From Buchnera aphidicola (Cinara curvipes) (lineage in GTDB: Bacteria; Pseudomonadota; Gammaproteobacteria; Enterobacterales; Enterobacteriaceae), in NCBI RefSeq assembly GCF_900698915.1, contig NZ_LR217710.1, positions 248,001-312,000 of the forward strand: a stretch of 64,000 nucleotides of DNA. The letters are read 5' to 3'. The notes under the pieces are model-generated. The model made no database searches and was not told where the DNA came from. It saw only the letters and a list, made by a program, of their open reading frames with translations. Numbering within the stretch: the first letter of the stretch is position 1; each line of letters opens with the position of its first letter. Of this stretch, positions 9,581 through 18,059 are shown piece by piece. The translations under genes and the position numbers were made by a program.

Positions 9581-9856
9581 ATATATTCCTTCATTATTAA
9601 AATTAATAATCTCTATTTATTTTTTAAGAATATTATTTTTAAAAACAATTATTAGATAAAATTAATATAGTTAAATATTACTTGCTATAAATTATAACTA
9701 TAATATTTTTAATTAATAAAAAAAATAATATTTTATGTTAAAATTATTTTTTAAATATATAAACTATATAATATTTAAATTTTATAAATTTTTATTACTA
9801 TTAAATGTGTTATATAAAAAAATATAAAATTAATTTTTATAAAATTTTTATATACT

Positions 9857-11401
9857 TTAATCTTCATAATAAAACTGTTTAATAGTAATATTATTAAACC
9901 ACAATGATATTATATAAATAAAACTACCAAAAACACAAACACTAAAAATACGTAACATTCTAATAAACATATTACCTACATACCAAGTAGATATAAAATA
10001 AGATAAAAAAAGCAAAGAAATTGACATAATTACAGTTGATAATAATATTTTTTTAAAAAAGATACACCAACCTGGTTGAGGAAAAAAAATTTTTTTTTTG
10101 TATAAAATAAAAAATAATAATATAGCATTAATCCAAGCAGATATACTTCCAGACAAAGCTAAACTAGATTGATTTAAAAAAAAAATAAAAAACAAATTTA
10201 ATATTTGTGTAATTAATAAGGTTAGAAAAGATATTTTCATAGGTATGATAACATCTTTTATTGCATAAAAAGCTGTTGATAAAACTTTTACTATTATTAA
10301 AGCAATAATACCTAAGGCATAACATAAAAGAATTTTTTGTGTAATTAAAGTATCTATATTTGTAAAATTACCATATTGAAATAAAGAAATAACAAATGGT
10401 TTTGATAAAAAAATTAATAATGAAGTACAAGGCAAAGATAAAAGTAATGAGATACGTAAACTCCAATCTAGTAACCTAGAATAACTTTTAGTATTTTTTA
10501 ATGTATAATACTTAATTAATTTTGGAAAAATCAAAGTACTAATAGAAGAACCTAATATACCTACCGGTAATTCAGTAAGCCTATCAGCATAATATAGCCA
10601 TGATATAGAACCAGAATTAAATAAAGAAGCTATAATACTATTGATAATTAAAGATATTTGTCCTATAGATACTCCCAACAGTGATGGTATAAGTTTATAT
10701 AATACTTTCTTCAAACCAATATTATTAAAATTAATACTAGGTAACACTAATATTTTTTTTATACTTAAAAATGGTAATTGATAAATTGTTTGTAAAAAAC
10801 CTCCAAATATTACTCCCCAACCTAAAAATAAAATTTGTGGATATAAATAAACATCTTTAAAATAAATACTAAATATAGTAAATAAAATTATACAAATATT
10901 TAATAAAATTGGTGAAAATAAAGGAATTAAAAAAACACCATATATATATAGAATAGATGAAAAAAATGAAGATAAAGATGCAAAAATAATATATGGAAAA
11001 ATAATTTTAAAAAGTTTAATAGCTAGATTTAATTTAACAGTATCTTTTAAAAAACCAGGCGACATTATAATAACAATTATATTAGGAAAAAGTATACTAA
11101 TAAACATTATTATCGTTAACAAAATTGTTAATAAACCAAATATACATGAAATAAAATCTTTTGTTAAAGAATGTTTATAATTTATTTTATATTCTGATAA
11201 TACTGGTATAAAAGCTTGAGAAACTACTCCTTCTGTAAAAATTCTACGTAATAAATTAGGTATCTTAAAAATTGAAAAAAAAACATCAGTTTCAAGAGAT
11301 GCACCAAAAGTATATGCAATTAAAAAATCTCGTACAAAACATAAAAAACGACCACTAGCAGTAACTAGACTCATTGATGCTAAAGATTTCAAAAGATTCA
11401 T
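9857..11401 (-). CDS. murJ: Lipid II flippase MurJ
   Basis: Polytopic inner-membrane protein (514 residues, about 14 hydrophobic helices) of the MviN/MurJ family that moves lipid-linked peptidoglycan precursor to the periplasmic face. The N-terminus M-N-L-L-K-S-L-A-S-M-S and the R-R-I-F-T-E-G segment, which carries functional arginines, are conserved, and length matches E. coli (511). In E. coli mviN sits next to the flg cluster, and the same is true here. It points to surviving envelope synthesis even though murA and glmM are missing from their expected positions. Confidence 0.96.
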   Translation of the reverse strand: MNLLKSLASMSLVTASGRFLCFVRDFLIAYTFGASLETDVFFSIFKIPNLLRRIFTEGVVSQAFIPVLSEYKINYKHSLTKDFISCIFGLLTILLTIIMFISILFPNIIVIIMSPGFLKDTVKLNLAIKLFKIIFPYIIFASLSSFFSSILYIYGVFLIPLFSPILLNICIILFTIFSIYFKDVYLYPQILFLGWGVIFGGFLQTIYQLPFLSIKKILVLPSINFNNIGLKKVLYKLIPSLLGVSIGQISLIINSIIASLFNSGSISWLYYADRLTELPVGILGSSISTLIFPKLIKYYTLKNTKSYSRLLDWSLRISLLLSLPCTSLLIFLSKPFVISLFQYGNFTNIDTLITQKILLCYALGIIALIIVKVLSTAFYAIKDVIIPMKISFLTLLITQILNLFFIFFLNQSSLALSGSISAWINAILLFFILYKKKIFFPQPGWCIFFKKILLSTVIMSISLLFLSYFISTWYVGNMFIRMLRIFSVCVFGSFIYIISLWFNNITIKQFYYED

Positions 11402-12163
11402 TTTGTGTAACCTTAGCTCTTATATTTTATATAATGATTTTAATATTAATTAATACAATTTAATATTGTATTACATTTAATTAATTTTATTTTATTAATG
11501 TAGAAGTAATAAAAATATAATTTTCATAAAAATATTTTTTAAAATATATAATTATAAATTACATTATACCGTTATTCATATGATTTAAATAAATATTTTT
11601 TTAAAACAATTAAAAAAATATCATAAAAATTACTCTACTTAATAAAAAAAAATATTTATTCTTTATAAATATTTTTTATAAATATATCATTATAATAATA
11701 TATATAAAAATAATTTTTAAAAAATAATATAATAAATACTTTATTATAAATTTTATTATTATATAATATAATAAATATATTTAATGAATTATTTATAAAA
11801 AATAATATATTTTATAGAATAAATAAATTAATCAAATTTATTGAATATTAAATTTTTAAATAAATTAAATATAAATCATAACATAATATAAAAAAGTATA
11901 AATCTAAAAAAATTTATTAAAATAATAAATGATTAATTATATAAAAAAAGATTATAAATTATATAAAAGTTTTTTTATTTTAAAATAAATACTTTATTAT
12001 TTTAATAAAAAATATGATAAAATAAATTTTCAAAGTAATTATTAAAAAGAAATTAAATAGTTATCAATTATTATTAAAATATATTTTAAAAAATTTTTTA
12101 AAATAAGATCTTTGAAATATTAATAATAAAAAATATTTATATTTTTATAAAGTGAGGTTATAT
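11402..12163. other. Large AT-rich gap at the site of lost flagellar genes
   Basis: About 760 bases between divergent murJ and flgF, where E. coli-like order would place flgN, flgM, flgA and flgB-E. All frames are broken by stops and I can recognise no protein remnant, RNA gene or stable hairpin. Best read as the eroded remains of flg genes plus the promoter regions of murJ and flgF. Confidence 0.55.
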
Positions 12164-12877
12164 ATGAACAATACTATACATCCAATTATTACATTTACTG
12201 ATATACATCTACTTCCAGATAATACTGAAATAAAAAAAAAAACAGATACTGTCAAAACAGATTTACAAATAAAAAATGTATATAATATTAAAATAAATTC
12301 TGATAATAAAAAAATAATAAAAAAACAAGATATAGCATCAGATACTATTCACATTAAACCATTACAAGAAAATAAAACTATAAAAGAAAATGATAATCCA
12401 GAAATAGGTTTTTTCTCTATTTTAGATGATGAAGGATGTGAAGGATTTTTAATAGAAGGACGTATAAGAATAAATAAAAATCGTGAAGTAACAATGGATG
12501 GTTATCCTTTATTAAATATTAAAGATACAGTTATTAAAGTACCAGAAAATAAAAAAATACTTGTTAAATCTGAAGGTTTAATTGTAATAAAAGAAAATGA
12601 TGATCAAAAAACAAATAAACCGACAGTGTTAGGACAATTAAAATTTATTTCATTAAATAAAAATGATGTTATAGCACGTAAATATAATAAAGTATATGAT
12701 TTAAATGATTTAGGTTTAGAAAAATACAAACAAAATGAATTAGATATTAAATATCAATTTTTATCTAACAAAGAAATACTTGAAAATAATGAAAAAGCCA
12801 CCAGGAGTTTAATTAAAAAAATAAATTTAATTAGATCTTATGAATTTAATTCATTACCAAAATTAAAGAAAAATTAA
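12164..12877 (+). CDS. flgF: Flagellar basal-body rod protein FlgF, remodelled N-terminus
   Basis: Residues from about 90 onward follow E. coli FlgF. The block G-F-F-S-I-L-D-D-E-G aligns with W-L-A-V-Q-T-A-D-G-S, V-T-M-D-G-Y-P-L-L with L-T-I-Q-G-H-P-V-I, and V-L-G-Q-L-K-F-I-S with P-V-G-R-L-K-L-V-K. A C-terminal I-N-L-I-R-S-Y-E-F helix aligns with M-I-A-S-A-R-R-F-E. The first 85 residues are lysine- and asparagine-rich and do not resemble the conserved N-terminal rod helix (normally with an N-L-A-N-A-x-T-P-G-F motif). Length 237 against 251. The ATG at 12164 has GAGG six bases upstream; the GTG at 12152 overlaps that site. FlgF rather than FlgG because of the spacing insert before V-L-G-Q-L. 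Function as a rod subunit is uncertain. Confidence 0.75.
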   Translation: MNNTIHPIITFTDIHLLPDNTEIKKKTDTVKTDLQIKNVYNIKINSDNKKIIKKQDIASDTIHIKPLQENKTIKENDNPEIGFFSILDDEGCEGFLIEGRIRINKNREVTMDGYPLLNIKDTVIKVPENKKILVKSEGLIVIKENDDQKTNKPTVLGQLKFISLNKNDVIARKYNKVYDLNDLGLEKYKQNELDIKYQFLSNKEILENNEKATRSLIKKINLIRSYEFNSLPKLKKN

Positions 12878-13180
12878 ATAATATAAAAAATATAATTATA
12901 TTCTTTAAAGATAAAAAATTACATAATTTTTAATTATATTAAATTTATTAATTATATTTTAATAAAATCTATATTTTATTTTTCATAAAATAAATTAGAA
13001 ACTAGTCATATACTAGTTTCTATATTTTTAGGTATAGAAAAATATATTACATATTTATTGTATTAAATATAAATTTAATTATAAAAAAGTAATTATTTTT
13101 ATTTATAAAACAGAAAAATAAATAAAAAATTCTTCTTCTAAAATAGAAATATATTTATGTTATTAAAGGTAACATAATTA
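12878..13180. other. flgF-flgH gap at the place of flgG
   Basis: About 300 bases where flgG would stand in E. coli order. Apart from the hairpin at 12996-13022 it holds only A/T-rich sequence with stops in every frame. AAAGGT at 13165-13170 is a plausible ribosome binding site for flgH. Confidence 0.5.
12996..13022 (+). terminator. Hairpin after flgF, probable terminator
   Basis: Perfect 11-bp arms, TAGAAACTAGT and ACTAGTTTCTA, around a CATAT loop, followed by TATTTTTAG. It lies 119 bases after the flgF stop and before flgH, so it probably ends the flgF transcript. Confidence 0.6.
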
Positions 13181-13850
13181 ATGTTAAAATCATTTTATAA
13201 GATACTTAAAAGTATTATACTTATAATACTAATAATTTCTATTATAAATAATAATGTCTTTTCATGTAAGAAAATAATAAATAAAAAAATTTTTTTAAAA
13301 CCCATTCAGATAATTAAAAAAAAACAAAAAAAAAAAAAATAATTATTCATCTTGGTTTACAAATTATAAAAATTATAAAATCGGAGATAATATTACTATT
13401 TTCTTTAATGAAAAAAATAATATTAATTATAATATAAAAAAGTATATAATTAGAAAATCATATTATATATATAATTTTAAATTGTTTATTATTAAAAAAA
13501 TAAATACATATATTGGAAATATAGAAAAAATAAAGAAATTAATTAATAAAAAAAAATTTTATATAAAAAAAAATATAAATTTAAAATTATCAGTTAGAGT
13601 AGTGGCAATATTAAAAAATAAATATTTAAAAATTTTAGGTGAAAAAAATTTTTTTATTAATAATCATATAGAAAAAATAAAATTCTATGGAATAATTAAT
13701 CCTAAAAAAATTAATTTAAATAATTCAATAAATTCTTCTAAAATTTCTAATTTTAAAATTAAATATTCAAATCAAAATTTCAAAAAAAACATTTTTTTTT
13801 ACTTAAAAAAAATATTTTATTTTTTAAAATTAAATATATATACTATTTAA
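13181..13850 (+). pseudogene. flgH: Flagellar L-ring lipoprotein FlgH, frameshifted in a poly(A) run
   Basis: The first frame starts with ATG at 13181 and encodes a lipoprotein signal peptide: a basic start, a hydrophobic core and a lipobox-like N-V-F-S-C. It stops at 13340-13342, directly after a run of 14 A (13326-13339). One base on, the other frame continues without stop to 13850 and matches FlgH: Y-K-I-G-D-N-I-T-I with N-I-G-D-T-L-T-I, then L-K-I-L-G-E-K with L-H-V-V-G-E-K, F-Y-G-I-I-N-P with F-S-G-V-V-N-P, and a final F-Y-F-L-K-L-N. Removing one A from the run, or adding two, restores a 222-residue protein (E. coli 232). RNA polymerase slippage on the run could do this, so the gene may still be expressed. 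FlgH forms the outer-membrane ring of the basal body. The TTG at 13482 is not a real start. Confidence 0.82.
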
Positions 13851-13884
13851 TTGTAGTATATATACTATATATAATTAAAATTAT

Positions 13885-14682
13885 ATGAAAATTATACCAA
13901 AATTTAAATATATAATTATTATTCTTTATATTTTATTAAATAATAAATCTTTAATATCTGCAAAAAAAATTTATAATTTAATAAATATTGTAGGAATTCA
14001 AGATACTCAACTTATTGGATATGGTCTAGTGGTTGGTTTAAATGGTACAGGCGATACAACCGCTCAAATTCCCTTTACATATCAATCATTAAATAATATG
14101 TTAATAAAATTTGGAATTTATACTAAAAATAGTCAAAATATACAAACAAAAAATACAGCTGCAGTTATAGTAACTACTACTATATCACCATTAAATTATA
14201 TTGGACAAAAAATTGATATTACAGTTTCTTCCATTGGAAATGCCAGTAATTTAAATGGAGGAACATTAATAATGACTCCATTAATGGGTATAGATAAGAA
14301 AACTTATGCTATTGCTCAAGGTAATATACCAACGGATTTGCAAGAAAAAAGAATGTACTTTAAAAAAAGTAGTAAAGATTTATTAAATAGAAAGAAAATA
14401 ATTCATGGAGCAATTATTAAAAAATCTACTTCTAATAAATTTGATAAATATCATCGTGGAATTATAATTTTAAAATCTATAAGAAATAATTGGTCTTTAT
14501 TAAAAAATATACGTGATACTATTAATATGTATTATTATAATATTGCAACTATTATTGATTTTAATACTATACAATTAAATGTACCAAAAAATAAAATTTT
14601 ACAAAATAAAATTTTATTTCATATATTTAATATAGACATAACATCTAAAAAAAATATACATAAAAAAAAATATAATATATAA
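13885..14682 (+). CDS. flgI: Flagellar P-ring protein FlgI, C-terminally truncated
   Basis: Periplasmic P-ring subunit around the flagellar rod. It has an N-terminal signal peptide (cleavage near S-A, residue about 26), then the family core: I-G-Y-G-L-V-V-G-L-N-G-T-G-D, a T-Y-Q-S-L-N-N-M-L block, S-S-I-G-N-A-S-N-L-N-G-G-T-L and Y-A-I-A-Q-G-N. These align closely with E. coli FlgI up to about residue 260. At 265 residues it lacks about the last 100 of the usual 365, including the two conserved cysteine positions. rluC starts only 42 bases downstream, so the tail is deleted, not frameshifted. It follows flgH by 34 bases. Whether the short form can make a ring is unknown. Confidence 0.9.
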   Translation: MKIIPKFKYIIIILYILLNNKSLISAKKIYNLINIVGIQDTQLIGYGLVVGLNGTGDTTAQIPFTYQSLNNMLIKFGIYTKNSQNIQTKNTAAVIVTTTISPLNYIGQKIDITVSSIGNASNLNGGTLIMTPLMGIDKKTYAIAQGNIPTDLQEKRMYFKKSSKDLLNRKKIIHGAIIKKSTSNKFDKYHRGIIILKSIRNNWSLLKNIRDTINMYYYNIATIIDFNTIQLNVPKNKILQNKILFHIFNIDITSKKNIHKKKYNI

Positions 14683-14724
14683 TTATATATATTTATTAAA
14701 ATATCTTATATATAAGAAAACTAT

Positions 14725-15671
14725 ATGAATAATAAAGAATTATTAAAAAAATCAATTATAATACAAAAAAATATGTCAGGTCAAAGAATTGATAATTTTT
14801 TATTTAAAAATTTTAAAAAATTACCAAAAAGTATGATATATCGTAGCATAAGAATAGGAAAAATAAAAATAAATAAAAAAAAAACAAAACCATTTTATAA
14901 ACTTAAAATAAACGATTGTATTACAACATATTCTATTAAAATAGATGTAAAAAAAAAAAAATTCATTTAAAAAAATCAATAATTAATTTATTTCTAAAAA
15001 ACATATTGCTTGAAGACAAGTATTTAATTATTTTTAACAAACCATATGGATTTGCAGTGCATGGAGGTAGTGGAATTAATTATGGAGTAATAGAAATATT
15101 TCGAAAGATTCGCCAGGAATTAACATTTTTAGAACTCGTACATCGCATTGATAAGGATACTTCTGGTATACTAATTCTTGCAAAAAAACGTTCTATTTTA
15201 AAAAAAATGCATGAAAATTTACGTAAAAAAAAAATATATAAAGAATATTTAGCATTAATACATGGCCATTGGTCTAATAAAAATAAAATAATTAATTTAC
15301 CTTTATTAAAAAGAAAAGATGTTACAAAAAAAAAAAAAGTATATGTACATGAAAATGGAAAACCTTCACAAACAAAATTTAAAGTAAAAAAATATTTTAA
15401 TAATACTACTTTAATATCAGTTATACCTGTTACCGGAAGAACTCATCAAATTAGGGTACATACTTCACAATTCGGACACCCTATTGTTTTTGATAAAAAA
15501 TACGGAAATATAAAACAAGAAAAAAAATATATATTAAAAAGAAATAACAGATTATTACTACATTCATATAAAATTTCTTTTATCCATCCAAAAGAAAAAA
15601 CAAAAATTTTTATAACAGCTCCATTAGACAAAAAGTTTAAATATTGCTTGAAATATTTTTCAAAAAAATAA
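14725..15671 (+). pseudogene. rluC: 23S rRNA pseudouridine synthase RluC, frameshifted in a poly(A) run
   Basis: The first 81 codons (14725-14970) give the S4 RNA-binding domain: G-Q-R-I-D-N-F-L and K-S-M-I-Y-R, as in E. coli RluC. A 13-A run at 14949-14961 then shifts the frame. From there the other frame reads I-H-L-K-K-S-I-I-N-L-F-L-K-N-I-L-L-E-D-K, which aligns with the E. coli linker, and continues through the catalytic H-R-I-D-K-D-T-S-G block and the T-G-R-T-H-Q-I-R-V-H motif to 15671. Adding one A (or removing two) restores a 315-residue enzyme (E. coli 319). RluC makes pseudouridine at 955, 2504 and 2580 of 23S rRNA. The two halves may be rejoined by transcriptional slippage. rpmF follows, as in enterobacteria. 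Confidence 0.85.
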
Positions 15672-15698
15672 TTTTTTTTTAAAAATTAAGGAAAAAAA

Positions 15699-15902
15699 AT
15701 GGCAGTACAAAAAAGTAAACCAAGTAGATCAAAAAGAGGAATGAGAAGATCTCATGATCATATATCAGAAAATCAGTTATCTATAGATAAAACATCAAAA
15801 GAAATACATGTTCGTCATCATGTAACACATAATGGATATTATAAAGGAAAAAAAACTTTTTTATTTAATAAAAGATATGAAAAAACATTAAATAAATCAT
15901 AA
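15699..15902 (+). CDS. rpmF: 50S ribosomal protein L32
   Basis: 67-residue protein starting [20 protein letters not shown], the L32 signature, followed by D-K-T-S-x-E-x-H-x-R-H-H. The C-terminus is about ten residues longer than in E. coli (57). AAGGA eight bases before the ATG is a good ribosome binding site. In E. coli rpmF leads into plsX-fabH-fabD; here plsX and fabH are absent and fabD follows directly. Confidence 0.98.
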   Translation: MAVQKSKPSRSKRGMRRSHDHISENQLSIDKTSKEIHVRHHVTHNGYYKGKKTFLFNKRYEKTLNKS

Positions 15903-16077
15903 AAACTAAAAATTATATAAAAATTATATTTTTGTATAAAAAATATTTTTCTTAAAATATTTTTATAACTATAAACATTTAAAATTATTAAATTAAAATT
16001 ATATATATAATAAAAATATTTTTCTATATACTATGTAAGTAGTAGTGTATAGAATAAAAGAGGTTAAATTATATTTT

Positions 16078-17016
16078 ATGAAAAATTTTTCAGTAATTTT
16101 TCCTGGATATGGATTATATAATATAGAATTTTTAAAGTTATTTTCAAAAAAATATCATATAGTTCGAAAAACATTTAAAGAAGCATCTGATATACTAAAC
16201 TATAATGTATATAATAGTTTTTTTAAAAAAAAAAATAATTTTACTTTTCATAATAAAAATATATATTTACTAACATTTATTTCTTCAGTAGCTATATATA
16301 GAATTTTAGAAAAAAAAATAAACATTCAACCAAATATAATGTCTGGACATAGTATAGGTCAATATTCTGCTTTAGTTTGTAATAAAAATATCTTATTTGA
16401 AGAAGCAATTAATATTATTAAAATACGTAATAAAATTATGTTAGAAGCGGTAAAAAATACTCGAGTATTAACATTAGTAGTTCTTGGATTAAGTTATAAT
16501 CTTATTAAAAAAACTTGTTTATTAATTTCTAATAAAAAAAAAGTATTTATTTCTATTATTAACTCAAAAAAACAAATAGTTATTACTGGAAATTATTCCA
16601 CAGTATATTCTGCCGGTTTAATATTTAAAAAAAAGTTTTATGCCAAAATAATTCGATTACCAATGTCAATTGCATCTCATTGTTTATTAATGAAAAATTA
16701 TAAAGAACAATTTTCTTATTATTTAAAAAAAATAAAAATATTTACAGGTAAATATCCTGTAATTAGTAATCATAATGCAAAAATTATTTTATCTAAAAAA
16801 GAAATATATTCTTCATTAATAAAACAAATATATAAAAAAGTACAATGGAATAAAAGCATAAAAAAAATTATCTCTATGGGAATAAATATTTTTATCGAAG
16901 TAGGACCAGGTAATATATTAACTAATTTAAATAAAGAAAATAAAAATATATCTTCTTACTCAACAAATGAGTATAAAAAATTGTTATTAGTTATGGATAT
17001 AATAAAAAAATTATGA
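16078..17016 (+). CDS. fabD: Malonyl-CoA:ACP transacylase FabD
   Basis: Loads malonyl groups from CoA onto acyl carrier protein for type II fatty acid synthesis. Starting at the ATG at 16078 the protein has 312 residues and begins K-N-F-S-V-I-F-P-G, in register with A-F-V-F-P-G of E. coli. The nucleophile elbow G-H-S-I-G then falls at Ser92, exactly as in E. coli, and the catalytic histidine lies in I-A-S-H. The GTG at 16045 would add 11 residues without homologues; AGAGG at 16059-16063 is rather far (14 bases) from the ATG. The end overlaps fabG by four bases (ATGA), which couples the two. Confidence 0.95.
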   Translation: MKNFSVIFPGYGLYNIEFLKLFSKKYHIVRKTFKEASDILNYNVYNSFFKKKNNFTFHNKNIYLLTFISSVAIYRILEKKINIQPNIMSGHSIGQYSALVCNKNILFEEAINIIKIRNKIMLEAVKNTRVLTLVVLGLSYNLIKKTCLLISNKKKVFISIINSKKQIVITGNYSTVYSAGLIFKKKFYAKIIRLPMSIASHCLLMKNYKEQFSYYLKKIKIFTGKYPVISNHNAKIILSKKEIYSSLIKQIYKKVQWNKSIKKIISMGINIFIEVGPGNILTNLNKENKNISSYSTNEYKKLLLVMDIIKKL

Positions 17017-17750
17017 AAAAAAAAATAGCTTTAGTAACCGGAGCTAATAGAGGGATTGGAGAAAAAATTTCAATAGAATTAATATCATTAAATATATTTG
17101 TAATTGGTACTTCTACTACAAAAAAAGGAGTGGAAATAATTAAAAAAAATTTACAAAATAATGGAACTGGAATATTAATAAACTTTTTAAAAATTTCTAC
17201 AATTAAAAAAAAAATTAAAAAATTAATTAATGAGTTTAAAAAAATCGATATATTTATACATAATTCAGGAATTATAAATGATAAATTATTAATTACAATG
17301 AAAAATTCAGAATGGAATAATGTAATTAATATTAATTTATCCTCTATATTTTATATAACAAAAATAATTTTAATACCAATGATTAAACAAAAATATGGAA
17401 GAATAATTATAATTAGTTCACTGGTTAGTCATATGGGACAAGTAGGACAAACGAATTACGCAGCATCAAAAGCCGGTTTAATTGGTTTCTCAAAATCTTT
17501 AGCTTTAGAAGTAGCATCAAAAGGGATTACAGTTAACTTAGTTTCTCCAGGATATATAATTACAGATATGACAAAAAAAATTTTATCTTTTAATAAAAAA
17601 AAAATACTAAAAAAAATACCAATGGGAATTTTTGGAAAAACAAAAGATATTGCTTATGTTGTATCTTTTTTATCATCAGAAAAATCTTCATATATTACAG
17701 GTCAAAATATTCATGTAAATGGAGGAATGTATATCGACCTTGCTACATAA
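17013..17750 (+). CDS. fabG: 3-oxoacyl-ACP reductase FabG
   Basis: NADPH-dependent short-chain dehydrogenase that reduces beta-ketoacyl-ACP in each elongation round. The glycine-rich G-A-N-R-G-I-G motif is at residues 10-16, followed by the N-S-G-I segment, the catalytic Ser in I-I-S-S and Y-A-A-S-K with active-site Tyr and Lys. Length 245 (E. coli 244), ending in H-V-N-G-G-M-Y. It overlaps the fabD stop codon and precedes acpP. Confidence 0.97.
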   Translation: MKKKIALVTGANRGIGEKISIELISLNIFVIGTSTTKKGVEIIKKNLQNNGTGILINFLKISTIKKKIKKLINEFKKIDIFIHNSGIINDKLLITMKNSEWNNVININLSSIFYITKIILIPMIKQKYGRIIIISSLVSHMGQVGQTNYAASKAGLIGFSKSLALEVASKGITVNLVSPGYIITDMTKKILSFNKKKILKKIPMGIFGKTKDIAYVVSFLSSEKSSYITGQNIHVNGGMYIDLAT

Positions 17751-17802
17751 AAAATATTTATAAAAATTTTTTACTATTAAAAATAATCACCGAGATATAA
17801 AT

Positions 17803-18042
17803 ATGAATAATATTATTGAACGTATAAAGAAAATAATTAAAAAACAATTTCAAACAAAAGAAAAAAATATTTCATTAAATAATGAGTTAAAAAAAGATTT
17901 TAATATGGATTCATTAGATTTTATAGAATTGATCATGTTATTAGAAGAAGAATTTAAAATTGAATTATTTGATATAGAGATAGAAAAAATTAAAACTATA
18001 AAAGATATTAAAAAATATATCATAAAAAAAATTAAAAAATAA
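17803..18042 (+). CDS. acpP: Acyl carrier protein
   Basis: 79-residue acidic helical protein carrying fatty acyl chains on phosphopantetheine. The attachment site is Ser37 in N-M-D-S-L-D, the canonical D-S-L motif. Helix II ([12 protein letters not shown]) is well kept. It is more lysine-rich than E. coli AcpP, as is usual in this genome. In E. coli fabF, pabC, mltG and tmk separate acpP from holB; here only 17 bases do. Confidence 0.96.
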   Translation: MNNIIERIKKIIKKQFQTKEKNISLNNELKKDFNMDSLDFIELIMLLEEEFKIELFDIEIEKIKTIKDIKKYIIKKIKK

Positions 18043-18059
18043 AAATAGAAAATTTACCA

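Noticed and set aside
13482-13850. A separate 122-residue gene from TTG 13482
   Set aside because: The frame is open upstream to the poly(A) run and the upstream residues align with FlgH, so the TTG is internal.
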